The notes: generated from the letters alone by a model not told the origin. A stretch of DNA of 64,000 nt from Paenibacillus methanolicus (GCF_008124765.1 NZ_VNHS01000009.1:62001-126000), one strand, 5' to 3'; shown: positions 14,772 through 24,409, numbered from the stretch's first letter. Made by a program: numbers and translations.

Positions 14772-16418
14772 ATGGACATGGACGAACTGCGCATCGATTT
14801 TGCAATGAACCATGAGCACGAGATGGTCATCGACCGTGCGGGAGGCATTGCTCGAGAGGAATTGGACGAAGTCGAGATCGCCATGCTTCAGGGCGGTCGG
14901 TCCATTCCGCGGTTGCTGCGCATGGAATGGAGCGATATGGACGGCAACGTCGTGTTCTGCTATCCCTTAACGGGCCGAAGACTGCTGACGCATCGGATGC
15001 GGACGCAGCCGGTCGGGATGATGGACTACTACGCGATCCTGTTGGCGCTTGTGGAGGCGATCGACGATTGTAAAGATTATATGCTTCGGCCGGAAGGCTT
15101 TCTGCTGCAGGAACAAGCGATTTTTACCGGCGACCGGCTTGACGATTTGGCGCTCTGCTACGTGCCGCTCCGCCAGTCGAAGGCAGGTTCGCAGCGCGTT
15201 TCCGAAATCGTGCTCGCGCTCGCCGTCAAGTGGCTGGGCTATGTCGGCCAGCCGGACGGGGAGGGAATGAAACAAATATTCCGGCATCTTCGCGAAGAGT
15301 ATGTGGCTTGGCGGGAACTTCGCCAGACGCTGCTGCGATTAATTGGCGGCATCCCGACAGATGGACCAGGGCAGGCGGAAGCGTCAGCGCAAGTAGAAGG
15401 GCTCGTCGAACAGGCTCTAGAACCATGGCATGCCGAGCCAATTGCGAGAACGCCCGGTCATTCGGAAGGATGGAGGTCGTCCGGCGGCATGCTCGAGCAG
15501 CCTTGGCAGGCGCAGCCTTTCGCTGCCATGGGATCGCAATCGGCTCAAGTCGACTATCCGGAGCCGCAGCGCGTAAGAAGCGAACCGGCCGATACCGGCG
15601 GCACGAACGCTCCGCGCCAGCAATGGATGCTCGGGGCGGCTTTGATTGTCGGCCTCGCTTGCGCGTGGCGATTTGTTTATTTTGCCGGGCCTTCCTCTAC
15701 GTCTCTGAAAATCTCGCTAGGCCTGACCGCGATCGCCGCGGCAGCCGGCATTATTGCCGGCAGAAGAATGATGGGCGGCGCTCAAGCGGGGCGGCTTGAA
15801 GAAGAGGAGGGGATTGCCGCGCCGGATGACCAGCCGGAACATCCTGCCTGGTCTTGGAGGGCGGAACAAGGCGCGACTCCAGATGCTTCCGTGGTCAGGC
15901 AGCAAAATGACCCGTTCGGCGATTCGGAGCGAAGGTTCGGGGAGGCATGGGAAGCGGATGTGAAGACGCGAAGCGACGGCGTTCTTTATGGAGGGGCAGG
16001 CCAGACGTTGCAAGCCGCGATGCCTAGCGGCCGGCTGCCGGCGGCCGCTTCCCCGGAAGCGACCGTTTGGCTTGGGCAACCCGGCGGCAATGAAGCGGCC
16101 GGCGGCCTCGTTGCGGGACAATGGCTGGAACGGCAAACGGAAGGCAAAACGGAACGAATCGACGTTGCGGGGAGTCTCGTGATCGGCCGTTCGGGCGACG
16201 GCGTACAGTATGTGGATGCGGCGCCCGGTATTTCTCGCGTACATCTGGAGATTCGGGCCAGCGGGGCGAGCTGGTCCGCCAAAGATGTCGGATCGCGAAA
16301 CGGGAGCACGCTAAACGGCGTGATGATGATTCCCTACAAGGCTTATCCGCTGAACGCCGGCGATGTGATGCAATTGGCCGGGGATAAGGGACCCAGGTAC
16401 ATCTGCAAAGCTGGGTAG
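14772..16418 (+). CDS. DUF6382-FHA protein of the tad cluster
   Basis: 548 residues. The N-terminal 200 residues match the DUF6382 region found in FHA proteins of Paenibacillus-type Tad loci (EWSDMDGNVVFCYPLTGRRL, MMDYYAILLALVEAIDDCKDYML). A low-complexity linker follows, then two membrane helices (about 285-340), another linker, and a C-terminal FHA domain with VIGRSGDGVQ, SRVHLEI and SRNGSTLNG, the phosphothreonine-binding residues. This implies control by a Ser/Thr kinase; no kinase is in this window. AAGGAG precedes the ATG; last gene of the operon, ending in a strong terminator. Confidence 0.85.
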   Translation: MDMDELRIDFAMNHEHEMVIDRAGGIAREELDEVEIAMLQGGRSIPRLLRMEWSDMDGNVVFCYPLTGRRLLTHRMRTQPVGMMDYYAILLALVEAIDDCKDYMLRPEGFLLQEQAIFTGDRLDDLALCYVPLRQSKAGSQRVSEIVLALAVKWLGYVGQPDGEGMKQIFRHLREEYVAWRELRQTLLRLIGGIPTDGPGQAEASAQVEGLVEQALEPWHAEPIARTPGHSEGWRSSGGMLEQPWQAQPFAAMGSQSAQVDYPEPQRVRSEPADTGGTNAPRQQWMLGAALIVGLACAWRFVYFAGPSSTSLKISLGLTAIAAAAGIIAGRRMMGGAQAGRLEEEEGIAAPDDQPEHPAWSWRAEQGATPDASVVRQQNDPFGDSERRFGEAWEADVKTRSDGVLYGGAGQTLQAAMPSGRLPAAASPEATVWLGQPGGNEAAGGLVAGQWLERQTEGKTERIDVAGSLVIGRSGDGVQYVDAAPGISRVHLEIRASGASWSAKDVGSRNGSTLNGVMMIPYKAYPLNAGDVMQLAGDKGPRYICKAG

Positions 16419-16489
16419 TTGGTGACGATGGCGGGACATTCTGGCGGATCCGAGCATTCATCCGCTCCGCCCATACGGCATACGAACAA

Positions 16490-16543
16490 AAAGACGCGCT
16501 CAACCTCATGCTGCGAGCATGCGATTGAGCGCGTCTTCTTTTG
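16490..16543. terminator. Bidirectional terminator between the tad operon and the epimerase gene
   Basis: AAGACGCGCTCAA pairs with TTGAGCGCGTCTT around an inner CATGC/GCATG stem. T-rich tracts on both strands serve the convergent transcripts. Confidence 0.9.
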
Positions 16544-16587
16544 TCGCCAAGTAGGAGGGTAGCGGGATGCAAACAGCTGGCTGTTGC

Positions 16588-17499
16588 TTACGTCCGCGTC
16601 CTCTTTCCGACCAAATCGACCATGGCGCTCTCGATCGTCGGATAGCGGAAATCGAATCCGTTCTGCTGCAGCTTGGCGGGCAGGATGCGCTGCCCTTGAA
16701 GCAGCAGGGACGACATTTCGCCCAGCACCGTCTTAAGCAGGAAGGCGGGGACCGGGAACCAATGCGGTCTTCGCATCGCTTTGCCGAGCGCGCGGCCGAA
16801 TTGGTCGTTCGTCACCGGCTGCGGCGCACATGCGTTCACCGGACCCGCAATATCGCGCTTGTCGATGCAGAAGAGCAGCATCCGGGTCATGTCCTCGGCA
16901 TGAATCCAGGACATCCATTGGCGGCCGCTGCCGACTCTGCCTCCGCCGAACAAGCGATAGGGCAAGGCCATAAGCGGGAAGGCGCCGCCGCCATTGCCCA
17001 GCACGAGACTGACGCGCACGAGCACGAGCCGTTCCGCCGGAATGGTGCGCGCCGCCGCTTCCCACTGTTCCACCACGCTTCCGAGGAAATCGTTGATGTG
17101 CGCGGGACTCTCTTCGTCGAACGTCTTCGTGTCGGATGTGCCGTAGATCGAGATGCCGGAGGCGTTCACGACCGTATCCGGCTTCTGCCGGAGTTCGCCG
17201 ACGAGCTTGGCGATGCGCGCGGCCGCGTCCGTGCGGGAATTCAAGATTCTCGTCTTGGCGTTGGCGCTCCAGCGCTGATTGATCGATTCGCCCGCTAAAT
17301 TCACGATGCATTGGGTCCCTTCGAGAAGCGCAGGTTCCTGCTCCAGCTGCCGCCACGTCGCATAACGCAGCCGCTCCTGCCCGGGGCGAGCGTCAGCGGG
17401 TTTGCGGGAGATGATCCACACTTCGTCCCCTCGGGCGAGAAGCGCCAAGACGAGCGCTTGCCCGACGAAGCCGGTCCCCCCGGTTACGGCGATTTTCAT
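16588..17499 (-). CDS. TIGR01777 family NAD(P)-dependent epimerase/dehydratase
   Basis: A 303-residue short-chain-dehydrogenase-like protein. The Rossmann motif TGGTGFVG is at the N-terminus. NLAGESINQRWS is characteristic of the TIGR01777 (YfcH-like) group, and SGISIYG with WMSWIHAEDM follows. The C-terminal DUF1731-like end is PHWFPVPAFLLKTVLGEMSS. The substrate is unknown for the family. The ATG at 17499 has GGAAGGAG upstream. It is convergent with the tad operon and shares the bidirectional terminator. Confidence 0.88.
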   Translation of the reverse strand: MKIAVTGGTGFVGQALVLALLARGDEVWIISRKPADARPGQERLRYATWRQLEQEPALLEGTQCIVNLAGESINQRWSANAKTRILNSRTDAAARIAKLVGELRQKPDTVVNASGISIYGTSDTKTFDEESPAHINDFLGSVVEQWEAAARTIPAERLVLVRVSLVLGNGGGAFPLMALPYRLFGGGRVGSGRQWMSWIHAEDMTRMLLFCIDKRDIAGPVNACAPQPVTNDQFGRALGKAMRRPHWFPVPAFLLKTVLGEMSSLLLQGQRILPAKLQQNGFDFRYPTIESAMVDLVGKRTRT

Positions 17500-17543
17500 G
17501 CTATGACTCCTTCCCGCCGTCAAAGCCGGGCGCGAATGCCCGG

Positions 17544-18296
17544 TTAACGTTCTTGGATGCCGGTTAACCAGCGTTCTACGTATTTCTCTCCGCCGGCTTC
17601 GATTTCCTTCCGCGTATAGGAGAACCTAACGGGCGTGCCGTCCGCATGATCGTCAATCTTGCTCAGCTTCTCTTCGATCGTCTCGTCGATTTGGAATACC
17701 GTCGGCACGCCGTTGATATTGATCTCGACCGAGTGGGAATCGATTTGGCCCATGTAGAGGCCGTTGCCTCTCAATTGCCCGGTTGGCAGCGCCGCCGCTT
17801 TCGTTTGGTCCGCGGCTTGGGCAGCGATGCCGGAGAGGGCCGTCTTGGGCGCGGAGGCTGCGGCCGTACGGGAGGTTTTGGCCGAAAGGGGCTGAACCTC
17901 TTCCGCTATTCCGGATGCCGGCTTGGGATGGATGGTTGAGGCGGTGCCGGCCGATGCCGTTTCCCGCTGACCCGGTTCTTCAATCATCCGCTCGGACCTG
18001 TCGCCCGCGGGCGTTGGCTTAAGCGTCGGCTTAAGCGTGGCCCGGTCGGCCGGATCGCCGTTTCGGGCGCTGGCCGTCAACCCGGAAGCGGGCGGAGCCT
18101 CGTCTAATTCCGCTTCTCCGGATTCGGAACCTAAGACGCTGGCCGTCGTGCCGGCCGGCGACAGCGCGGAGGCTTGTCCTTCTTCCTCGGTGGCTAATCT
18201 AGCGCCGCAACCAACCGTAGCGGCAAGCATGAAGCAGAGCAGGGCGAGTACGCCCGCGCGCGCTGTTTGTGGTTTTCTCGTCCGTCTCATTGTCAT
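17544..18296 (-). CDS. Lipoprotein with a low-complexity spacer and a conserved C-terminal domain
   Basis: 250 residues, family not recognised. The lipobox (AATVGCG) after a hydrophobic signal predicts membrane anchoring. Residues 30-165 are Ala/Ser/Thr/Pro-rich and likely disordered, with an internal TLKPTLKPT repeat. The last 75 residues look folded (GNGLYMGQIDSHSVEININGVPTVF, then FSYTRKEI). AGGAGG lies five bases before the ATG. It is 45 bp from the epimerase gene and may be cotranscribed with it. Confidence 0.7.
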   Translation of the reverse strand: MTMRRTRKPQTARAGVLALLCFMLAATVGCGARLATEEEGQASALSPAGTTASVLGSESGEAELDEAPPASGLTASARNGDPADRATLKPTLKPTPAGDRSERMIEEPGQRETASAGTASTIHPKPASGIAEEVQPLSAKTSRTAAASAPKTALSGIAAQAADQTKAAALPTGQLRGNGLYMGQIDSHSVEININGVPTVFQIDETIEEKLSKIDDHADGTPVRFSYTRKEIEAGGEKYVERWLTGIQER

Positions 18297-18593
18297 CGTC
18301 TCCTCCTGATGTACTTATCCTATGTATACCCATCGCGCATTCAGTACAACCCTGCCGAGACCGTGACAAATAGGAGAGAGACGCAATGAAATACATAGGA
18401 AAATAAATCAAGCAGGGCCTGCGTTTTCATCGTAGAGCGGCTAACGAGGAAGAAGTGTGGCAGCGGAAGAAGGCGCGGAATCATTCGTAACGAACGGCTG
18501 CGTATGTGTATATTCGCCTAGCGGGCGGATGGCGCGGGAAATCCGAGTGGCTTAGTATCGCGGCTCTATTTCATTCCGAACATCTCGATCTAA

Positions 18594-18622
18594 CAAAAAA
18601 CGCCGCCGGCTAGGCCGGCGGC
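18594..18622 (-). terminator. Intrinsic terminator after the DUF2621 gene
   Basis: CGCCGCCGGC and GCCGGCGGCG form a 10-bp stem with a 2-4 base loop, followed by TTTTTTT on the minus strand. Nothing else was recognised in the 350 bp between 18297 and 18646. Confidence 0.92.
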
Positions 18623-18646
18623 GTTGATAGGCGCATGGTTAAGGCG

Positions 18647-19084
18647 CTATCGGTTGAACAAATGCTGATAGGGCTGATAATCGATGCCCCGCTTGTCCAA
18701 GAACGAGATTAAGCTGCGATAGTCGCGTTTGGGCGTCGCTTTAATATAACCGGCGATGCAGTGGTTGCGCGTGACTTCTTCCGCCCCGCTCTCGATGGCG
18801 TACTGCGCGATGCTGGCCGCGATCGAGTGCTTCGCGATATCGCGGAACGGTCCCGGTACCGGCTGAACCAGCTCGTCGAGGAATGCCTTGGAATCGTCCG
18901 GCCACATGTGACGGCTGCGGTCGACCCAGTAATTTTGCCAGTCGAGCTTGGACTTGCCGTCTCGCTTCGGCAGCACTTTCAAAAATTTGCGGAACATGAA
19001 ATATCCGCCGATCGCCATGGCGCCGAGCATGACGAACGCCCAAAATACGATGAAAAACATAAACCAATCCGGAGCATTGCCCAT
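18647..19084 (-). CDS. DUF2621 membrane protein (YneK-like)
   Basis: A 145-residue protein matching Bacillus YneK. It has one N-terminal membrane helix (WFMFFIVFWAFVMLGAMAIGG), then FRKFLKVLPKRDGKS and DWQNYWVDRSRHMW, both family hallmarks, and ends in a cytosolic helical domain (GYIKATPKRDYRSL). It is widespread in Bacillales, function unknown. GAGGTG precedes the ATG by eleven bases, and a strong terminator follows, so it is probably monocistronic. Confidence 0.88.
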   Translation of the reverse strand: MGNAPDWFMFFIVFWAFVMLGAMAIGGYFMFRKFLKVLPKRDGKSKLDWQNYWVDRSRHMWPDDSKAFLDELVQPVPGPFRDIAKHSIAASIAQYAIESGAEEVTRNHCIAGYIKATPKRDYRSLISFLDKRGIDYQPYQHLFNR

Positions 19085-19402
19085 TCGAGTCGTTCACCTC
19101 ATTAACGATATGTTACGTTGACCGCCTAAAGCGGCACCGGAGCGTGCTTCATTCATGTACAATAATTTCTTTGCGAATCGGCCTCTGAATAGGAGCTGCC
19201 CGCGCCGCGCCGACATTGAACGGCGGGCGAGCGCTTGTCCGCGGCCGCGCGTCCATTTTGCCTGCATCCATTATAAGTCACCGGCGAGTCCAGCCGCAAC
19301 CGCAAACAGCTGACTTTACCAGCGCCCGTACGCCTAGATTTATTTATCCGTTGCCTGTAAAATAAGGGGATACGCGTTTCAATACGAAAGGGGCGAATAT
19401 CG

Positions 19403-20530
19403 TTGCTCAAAATCGGATCTCACGTTTCGTTTTCGGACAAGGGCTTGCTCACGGCGACCAAAGAAGCGGTTTCTTACGGTTCCAACTCGTTCATGATTTA
19501 CACGGGCGCTCCGCAGAACACGCGGCGCAAGCCGATTGAAGATCTATATATCGAAGAAGGCAAAGCCGCGATGGCGGAAGCGGGCATCGAAGAGATCGTC
19601 GTCCATGCGCCGTACATTATCAACCTCGGCTCCTACAAGGAAGATACGTTCGACCTCGCGGTCAACTTCCTGCAGGAAGAGATTCGCCGCACCGATAAGA
19701 TCGGCGTGCGCAACATCGTGCTTCATCCGGGCGCATACACGGATAAGGACGCGGAATACGGCATCGCGCGCATCGCCGAGGGCTTGAACCTCGTGCTCGA
19801 AGGCACGAAGGAGACGAAGGTCAACATCGCGCTCGAGACGATGGCGGGCAAAGGGACTGAGATCGGCCGCAGCTTCGAGGAGATCGCGGCGATCATCGAC
19901 AAGGTGCAGGCCAATGAACGGCTCACCGTCTGCATGGACACCTGTCACATGCACGATGCCGGCTACGACCTGAACGACGACCTGGACGGCGTGCTGGAGC
20001 AATTCGATAAAATCGTCGGTTTGGACCGCGTCGCCGTCGTGCACGTGAACGACAGCAAAAATCCGCGCGGCGCCGGCAAAGACCGTCATGCTCCGGTAGG
20101 CGCGGGCTGGCTCGGATTCGATACGATCCGCAGCATCGTGCATCATGACGCGCTCAAGGGCCGCCCGTTCATCCTCGAGACGCCATGGATCGGACAGAAC
20201 GACAAAACGGTCCGCCCGATGTACGAAGCCGAAATCGCGCTTCTGCGCGGCGATGCGGAGAACCGTTTCGGCGGCGAATTTTTCGAGGACGTGGAGCGCT
20301 TGGCCTTCTTCTTCAACAAGCAGGAGATCGATCGCCGCGCTTACGTGCTCTCGACATGGGACGTGCTCAAGTCGGATGCGAAAGCACGGAAAGCCGATCC
20401 GCGCGAGCCGATGGACAGGCTGTTCGATCTCGTCCAGGAGCACCGGGTGCTGCCCGAGCTCCCCGAAGAAGCGGTTAATCACCGCATTACGGCATGGTTT
20501 GCCGGCAAGGCGCTGCTCGTGAACGTCTAA
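19403..20530 (+). CDS. nfo: Endonuclease IV (AP endonuclease) with a C-terminal extension
   Basis: 375 residues. The AP-endonuclease core (about 1-283) holds every trinuclear zinc ligand: His 68, His 108, Glu 145, Asp 179, His 182, His 214, Asp 227, His 229 and Glu 259. It cleaves DNA 5' of abasic sites in base excision repair. Beyond the core is an extra segment of about 92 residues ([20 protein letters not shown], a Lys/Arg-rich middle, [20 protein letters not shown]) that standard enzymes of 280-300 residues lack. It starts at TTG 19403 with AAAGGGG upstream. The 318 bp before it hold no other recognised feature. Confidence 0.92.
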   Translation: MLKIGSHVSFSDKGLLTATKEAVSYGSNSFMIYTGAPQNTRRKPIEDLYIEEGKAAMAEAGIEEIVVHAPYIINLGSYKEDTFDLAVNFLQEEIRRTDKIGVRNIVLHPGAYTDKDAEYGIARIAEGLNLVLEGTKETKVNIALETMAGKGTEIGRSFEEIAAIIDKVQANERLTVCMDTCHMHDAGYDLNDDLDGVLEQFDKIVGLDRVAVVHVNDSKNPRGAGKDRHAPVGAGWLGFDTIRSIVHHDALKGRPFILETPWIGQNDKTVRPMYEAEIALLRGDAENRFGGEFFEDVERLAFFFNKQEIDRRAYVLSTWDVLKSDAKARKADPREPMDRLFDLVQEHRVLPELPEEAVNHRITAWFAGKALLVNV

Positions 20531-20621
20531 GGCGTGTCGGATCAACCGGCCGGGAGCCTTGCGGCATTAACGTTTTATACAGCGAATCAATCGTTCAATG
20601 GGGAAGGAAGAAATCGTTTTT

Positions 20622-21521
20622 ATGTCAAACACGTATCAAGCCAAACAACCCTCGCAGCGTCCGGATAACGCGAACCGCGCGCGCATGCTGATCTCGTGCC
20701 CGGACCGTCCGGGCATCGTGGCGGCCGTCTCGCAATTTCTGTACGAGCACGGCGCCAACATCGTGCAATCCGACCAATATTCGATGGATCCGGGGGGCGG
20801 CATGTTCTTCATCCGTTTCGAATTCGATCTGTCGGATCTGGAGAAGGAGCTGCCGGTGCTGCAGGAGGACTTCGCCCGCGTCGCCGACCGTTTCGAGATG
20901 AAATGGCACACGTTCCGCGCAAGCCGCCGGAAGCGCCTGGCCGTGTTCGTATCGAAGGAAGATCACTGTCTGCTGGAGCTGCTGTGGCAATGGCAGGCGG
21001 GCGATCTGGACGCGGACATCTCGATGGTCATCAGCAACCATCCGGACATGCGCGAGCTGGTCGAGTCGTTCGGCATCCCGTATCTGCACATCCCGGTTAC
21101 CCCGGATACGAAGGCGGAAGCGGAGAAGCAGCAGCTTGAAGCGGTCGTCGGCAAAGCCGACCTGATCGTGCTGGCACGTTACATGCAGATCATCACGCCG
21201 AAATTCATCGAGCAGTTCCCGAACCGGATTATCAACATTCACCATTCCTTCCTTCCGGCGTTCGTCGGCGGCAAGCCGTATCAGCAGGCGTACCAACGCG
21301 GCGTCAAGATCATCGGCGCGACCGCGCACTACGTCACCGAAGAGCTGGATGGCGGACCGATCATCGAGCAGGACGTGCAGCGCGTCAGCCACCGGGACAA
21401 CGTCGAGGATCTCAAGCGGATCGGACGGACGATCGAACGCGTCGTGCTCGCGCGCGGCGTGAAGTGGCACGTGGAAGACCGCATTCTCGTACATCAGAAC
21501 AAGACGGTTGTCTTTAATTAA
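20622..21521 (+). CDS. purU: Formyltetrahydrofolate deformylase
   Basis: 299 residues. The N-terminal ACT domain (MLISCPDRPGIVAAVSQFLY) is followed by a formyltransferase-fold domain with the NIHHSFLPAF active-site Asn-His and EELDGGPIIEQD carrying the catalytic Asp. It hydrolyses 10-formyl-THF to THF and formate, balancing one-carbon pools. GGAAGGAAG lies upstream of the ATG at 20622; an ATG at 20598 has no site. It is 91 bp after nfo and is closed by a terminator. Confidence 0.93.
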   Translation: MSNTYQAKQPSQRPDNANRARMLISCPDRPGIVAAVSQFLYEHGANIVQSDQYSMDPGGGMFFIRFEFDLSDLEKELPVLQEDFARVADRFEMKWHTFRASRRKRLAVFVSKEDHCLLELLWQWQAGDLDADISMVISNHPDMRELVESFGIPYLHIPVTPDTKAEAEKQQLEAVVGKADLIVLARYMQIITPKFIEQFPNRIINIHHSFLPAFVGGKPYQQAYQRGVKIIGATAHYVTEELDGGPIIEQDVQRVSHRDNVEDLKRIGRTIERVVLARGVKWHVEDRILVHQNKTVVFN

Positions 21522-21537
21522 ATCGGCATATTCTAGG

Positions 21538-21567
21538 GCGTCGGCGATAAGCCGGCGCTTTTGCTTT
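21538..21567 (+). terminator. Intrinsic terminator after purU
   Basis: GCGTCGGC and GCCGGCGC (one G-U pair) enclose GATAA and are followed by TTTTGCTTT. Confidence 0.75.
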
Positions 21568-21614
21568 GTGCAGATACGCTCGGCTTGAATGGTTGTGAAA
21601 GAAGTTGTGAAAGA

Positions 21615-21680
21615 TTCATAAGGGCTTCATGTTCTCTTCATCAACTCTTCATGAAAACGGCCGAAGCTGAATGGTATCAT
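21615..21680 (+). promoter_or_regulatory. PhoP-box-like TTCAT array with a downstream -10 element
   Basis: TTCAT occurs at 21615, 21626, 21637 and 21648, exactly 11 bp apart. TTGTGA at 21593 and 21605 may be degenerate upstream copies. An extended -10 (TGGTATCAT, 21672-21680) follows 22 bp after the last TTCAT. Four phased repeats ending about 20 bp before a -10 is the layout of PhoP-activated promoters in Bacillus. No good gene lies between it and tkt, 228 bp downstream. Confidence 0.55.
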
Positions 21681-21797
21681 TTAAATACAAAATCGTACGA
21701 TAATTGGCGAAATTGCGGAAATCCTTCGGTTTTTATAAGCGAATTTTGCATTCTGCTGGTTACGTGCGAGCATTTTGTCGCTTTACGGTTTAAAAGA

Positions 21798-21826
21798 TGG
21801 AAATGGCCGGGGCGTAGTGGTACAAT
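21798..21826 (+). promoter_or_regulatory. Proximal promoter of tkt
   Basis: TGGAAA (21798-21803) and an extended -10 TGGTACAAT (TACAAT at 21821-21826) with a 17-bp spacer, about 80 bp before the tkt start. Confidence 0.6.
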
Positions 21827-21907
21827 ATTTCAAAGCCAGTGCGCGAAAAGCGCTATAGAGAAGAGAGAAAAACTAACGGAAGCAAGGAATAGGAGGAATT
21901 TTCTGTC

Positions 21908-23923
21908 ATGACAGTCACGCAAAAATCGATCGACCAGCTTTCCATTGACACGATCCGCACGCTCGCGATCGATGCCATCGAGAAAGCGAATTCCGGACAC
22001 CCGGGTATGCCGATGGGCGCAGCGCCTATGGGCTATCAGCTGTTCGCAAAAAGCATGAGACACAACCCGGCTAACCCTAGCTGGATTAACCGCGACCGCT
22101 TCGTGCTCTCCGCGGGCCATGGCTCGATGCTGCTGTACAGCTTGCTTCACCTGAGCGGCTACGATCTTCCGATCGAAGAGCTGCACAATTTCCGTCAATG
22201 GGGTTCCAAGACGCCGGGCCATCCGGAGTTCGGCCACACGGCGGGCGTAGACGCGACGACAGGTCCGCTCGGCCAAGGCGTAGCGATGGCAGTCGGCATG
22301 GCGATGGCGGAAACGCAACTCGGCGCGACTTATAACCAAGATAACTTCAACGTTATCGACCACTTCACATATGCAATCTGTGGCGACGGCGACTTGATGG
22401 AAGGCGTAGCAAGCGAAGCAGCTTCGCTCGCGGCGCACCTGAAGCTTGGCAAGCTCGTTGTTCTGTACGATTCGAACGACATCACCCTCGACGGCGAAGC
22501 GAATCTGTCGTTCTCCGAGAACGTGCAAGGCCGCTTCGAAGCTTACGGCTGGCAAGTCATCCGCGTGGAAGACGGCAACGATCTGGACGCGCTCGCGAAA
22601 GCGGTATCGGCCGCTCAAGCGGATCTGTCCCGCCCGACGCTGATCGAAGTGAAGACGGTTATCGGCTACGGCAGCCCGAACAAAGGCGGCAAAGGCGGAC
22701 ATGCAGGTCCTCACGGATCCCCGCTCGGCGTCGAAGAGACGAAGCTGACGAAGCAATTCTACGCGTGGGAGCATGACGAAGCCTTCACGGTTCCTGCCCA
22801 AGTGCGCGAGCATTTCGCGGCGGTTAAAGCAAGCGGCGAGCAAGCGAACGCGGCATGGGATTCAATGTTCGCTTCTTACAAAGAAGCTCACCCTGCGCTT
22901 GCGGCGCAATTCGAAACAGCGGTGAACGGCCAGCTCCCAGAAGGTTGGGATCGCGATCTGCCGGTCTACACGACGGAAGACAAACCGGTCTCGACTCGCG
23001 TAGCTTCCGGTAACGCGCTGAACGGTCTTGCGAAGAACGTGCCGAACCTCGTTGGCGGTTCCGCCGACCTTGAGAGCTCCACGATGACGCACCTGAAAGG
23101 CCTTCCGGTATACAAACCAGGCAACTACAGCGGTCGTAACATCTACTTCGGCGTACGCGAATTCGGCATGGCCGCGGCGATGAACGGGATCAGCCTCCAT
23201 GGCGGTCTGCGCATCTACGGCGCGACGTTCTTCGTCTTCACGGACTATCTCCGTCCGGCAGTTCGTCTGTCCGCGCTGATGAAGCAACCGGTTGTTTATG
23301 TGCTGACGCATGACTCCATCGCGGTTGGCGAAGACGGCCCTACGCATGAGCCGATCGAGCAGCTGGCATCGCTTCGCATCATTCCGGATGTAACGGTTCT
23401 TCGTCCGGCCGACGCGAACGAGACGTCCGCGGCATGGGCATTCGCGCTCGAGAACCAATCGAAGCCGGTCGCGCTCGTTCTGACGCGTCAGAACTTGCCG
23501 ATCCTCGAAGGCACGAACACGAACGCGCGCGAAGGCATCAAGAAAGGCGCTTACGTCGTATCCGAAGCGGCTGGCGACGTGCAAGCGCAAATCATCGCGA
23601 CGGGTTCCGAGGTTCAATTGGCGGTTGACGCTCAGAAGGCGCTCGCGGCGGAAGGCATTCACGTTCGCGTTATCAGCATGCCAAGCTGGGATCTGTTCGA
23701 AGCGCAGCCGCAATCCTACAAGGATTCGGTTATCTTGCCTGAAGTTAAAGCCCGTCTTGCGGTCGAAATGGCTTCGCCGTTCGGCTGGGAGCGCTATGTA
23801 GGCGACAAAGGCGCGATCCTCGGCATCAACACGTTCGGCGCTTCGGCACCGGGCAACAAAGTAATCGCAGAGTACGGCTTTACGGTAGAGAACGTCGTCA
23901 GCAAAGTCAAAGGCTTGCTGTAA
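21908..23923 (+). CDS. tkt: Transketolase
   Basis: A 671-residue thiamine-diphosphate enzyme of the non-oxidative pentose phosphate pathway. Visible elements are the N-terminal [13 protein letters not shown], the ThDP-binding [13 protein letters not shown] followed by [19 protein letters not shown], the pyrimidine-domain [19 protein letters not shown], and [18 protein letters not shown], with C-terminal MPSWDLFE. Length is typical. AGGAGGAA precedes the ATG. Its codon choice is strongly biased (highly expressed gene). It may be driven by two promoters, the distal one with a PhoP-like array. Confidence 0.97.
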   Translation: MTVTQKSIDQLSIDTIRTLAIDAIEKANSGHPGMPMGAAPMGYQLFAKSMRHNPANPSWINRDRFVLSAGHGSMLLYSLLHLSGYDLPIEELHNFRQWGSKTPGHPEFGHTAGVDATTGPLGQGVAMAVGMAMAETQLGATYNQDNFNVIDHFTYAICGDGDLMEGVASEAASLAAHLKLGKLVVLYDSNDITLDGEANLSFSENVQGRFEAYGWQVIRVEDGNDLDALAKAVSAAQADLSRPTLIEVKTVIGYGSPNKGGKGGHAGPHGSPLGVEETKLTKQFYAWEHDEAFTVPAQVREHFAAVKASGEQANAAWDSMFASYKEAHPALAAQFETAVNGQLPEGWDRDLPVYTTEDKPVSTRVASGNALNGLAKNVPNLVGGSADLESSTMTHLKGLPVYKPGNYSGRNIYFGVREFGMAAAMNGISLHGGLRIYGATFFVFTDYLRPAVRLSALMKQPVVYVLTHDSIAVGEDGPTHEPIEQLASLRIIPDVTVLRPADANETSAAWAFALENQSKPVALVLTRQNLPILEGTNTNAREGIKKGAYVVSEAAGDVQAQIIATGSEVQLAVDAQKALAAEGIHVRVISMPSWDLFEAQPQSYKDSVILPEVKARLAVEMASPFGWERYVGDKGAILGINTFGASAPGNKVIAEYGFTVENVVSKVKGLL

Positions 23924-23960
23924 TCGAAATTTTCGCCTAACCGCACCAGGTTGTTCATAG

Positions 23961-24004
23961 CGGGGCTGGCGCCGTCTTCGGGCGGTATCCAGTCCCGTTT
24001 TTTT
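23961..24004 (+). terminator. Intrinsic terminator after tkt
   Basis: CGGGGCTGG pairs with CCAGTCCCG around an inner GCCG/CGGT stem, followed by seven T. Confidence 0.88.
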
Positions 24005-24091
24005 GAAATTAGGATTCTTCCGCGCAGGAAAGCTTTAGATGATTAAAGCAATCATTCAACTTCGACGTTATGAAGGAGCTGTCAACAGACC

Positions 24092-24409
24092 ATGTCCCAA
24101 TTCGAGAACGTAACCGCAGTGAAGAAAGCCAACATCTATTTCGACGGCAAAGTGACGAGCCGTACGGTCGTTTTCCCCGACGGCACGAAGAAAACGCTGG
24201 GCATCATGCTGCCGGGCGAATATGAGTTCGGCACGGACGTGAAAGAAATCATGGAAATTCTCGCGGGCGAGCTGAAAGTGCTGCTCCCGGGCGATTCCGA
24301 GTGGATCACGATTTCCGGCGAAGGCGAGTTCACGGTGCCGGCGAACGCGAAGTTCAAGCTTCAAATCGAGACGGTTACCGACTACTGCTGCTCGTACATT
24401 CAAGAATAA
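24092..24409 (+). CDS. ppnP: Pyrimidine/purine nucleoside phosphorylase
   Basis: A 105-residue cupin-like protein of the PpnP (YaiE/DUF1255) family, which phosphorolyses nucleosides to a base and (deoxy)ribose-1-phosphate. Family marks are the N-terminal [49 protein letters not shown] and the C-terminal [19 protein letters not shown] lies 13 bases before the ATG, a long spacing. It follows tkt after a terminator; ribose phosphate is a shared metabolite. Confidence 0.92.
   Translation: MSQFENVTAVKKANIYFDGKVTSRTVVFPDGTKKTLGIMLPGEYEFGTDVKEIMEILAGELKVLLPGDSEWITISGEGEFTVPANAKFKLQIETVTDYCCSYIQE

Noticed and set aside
21561..21911. A 116-codon frame overlapping the tkt leader
   Set aside because: No ribosome site, odd composition, and it contains the phased TTCAT array and the tkt promoter.
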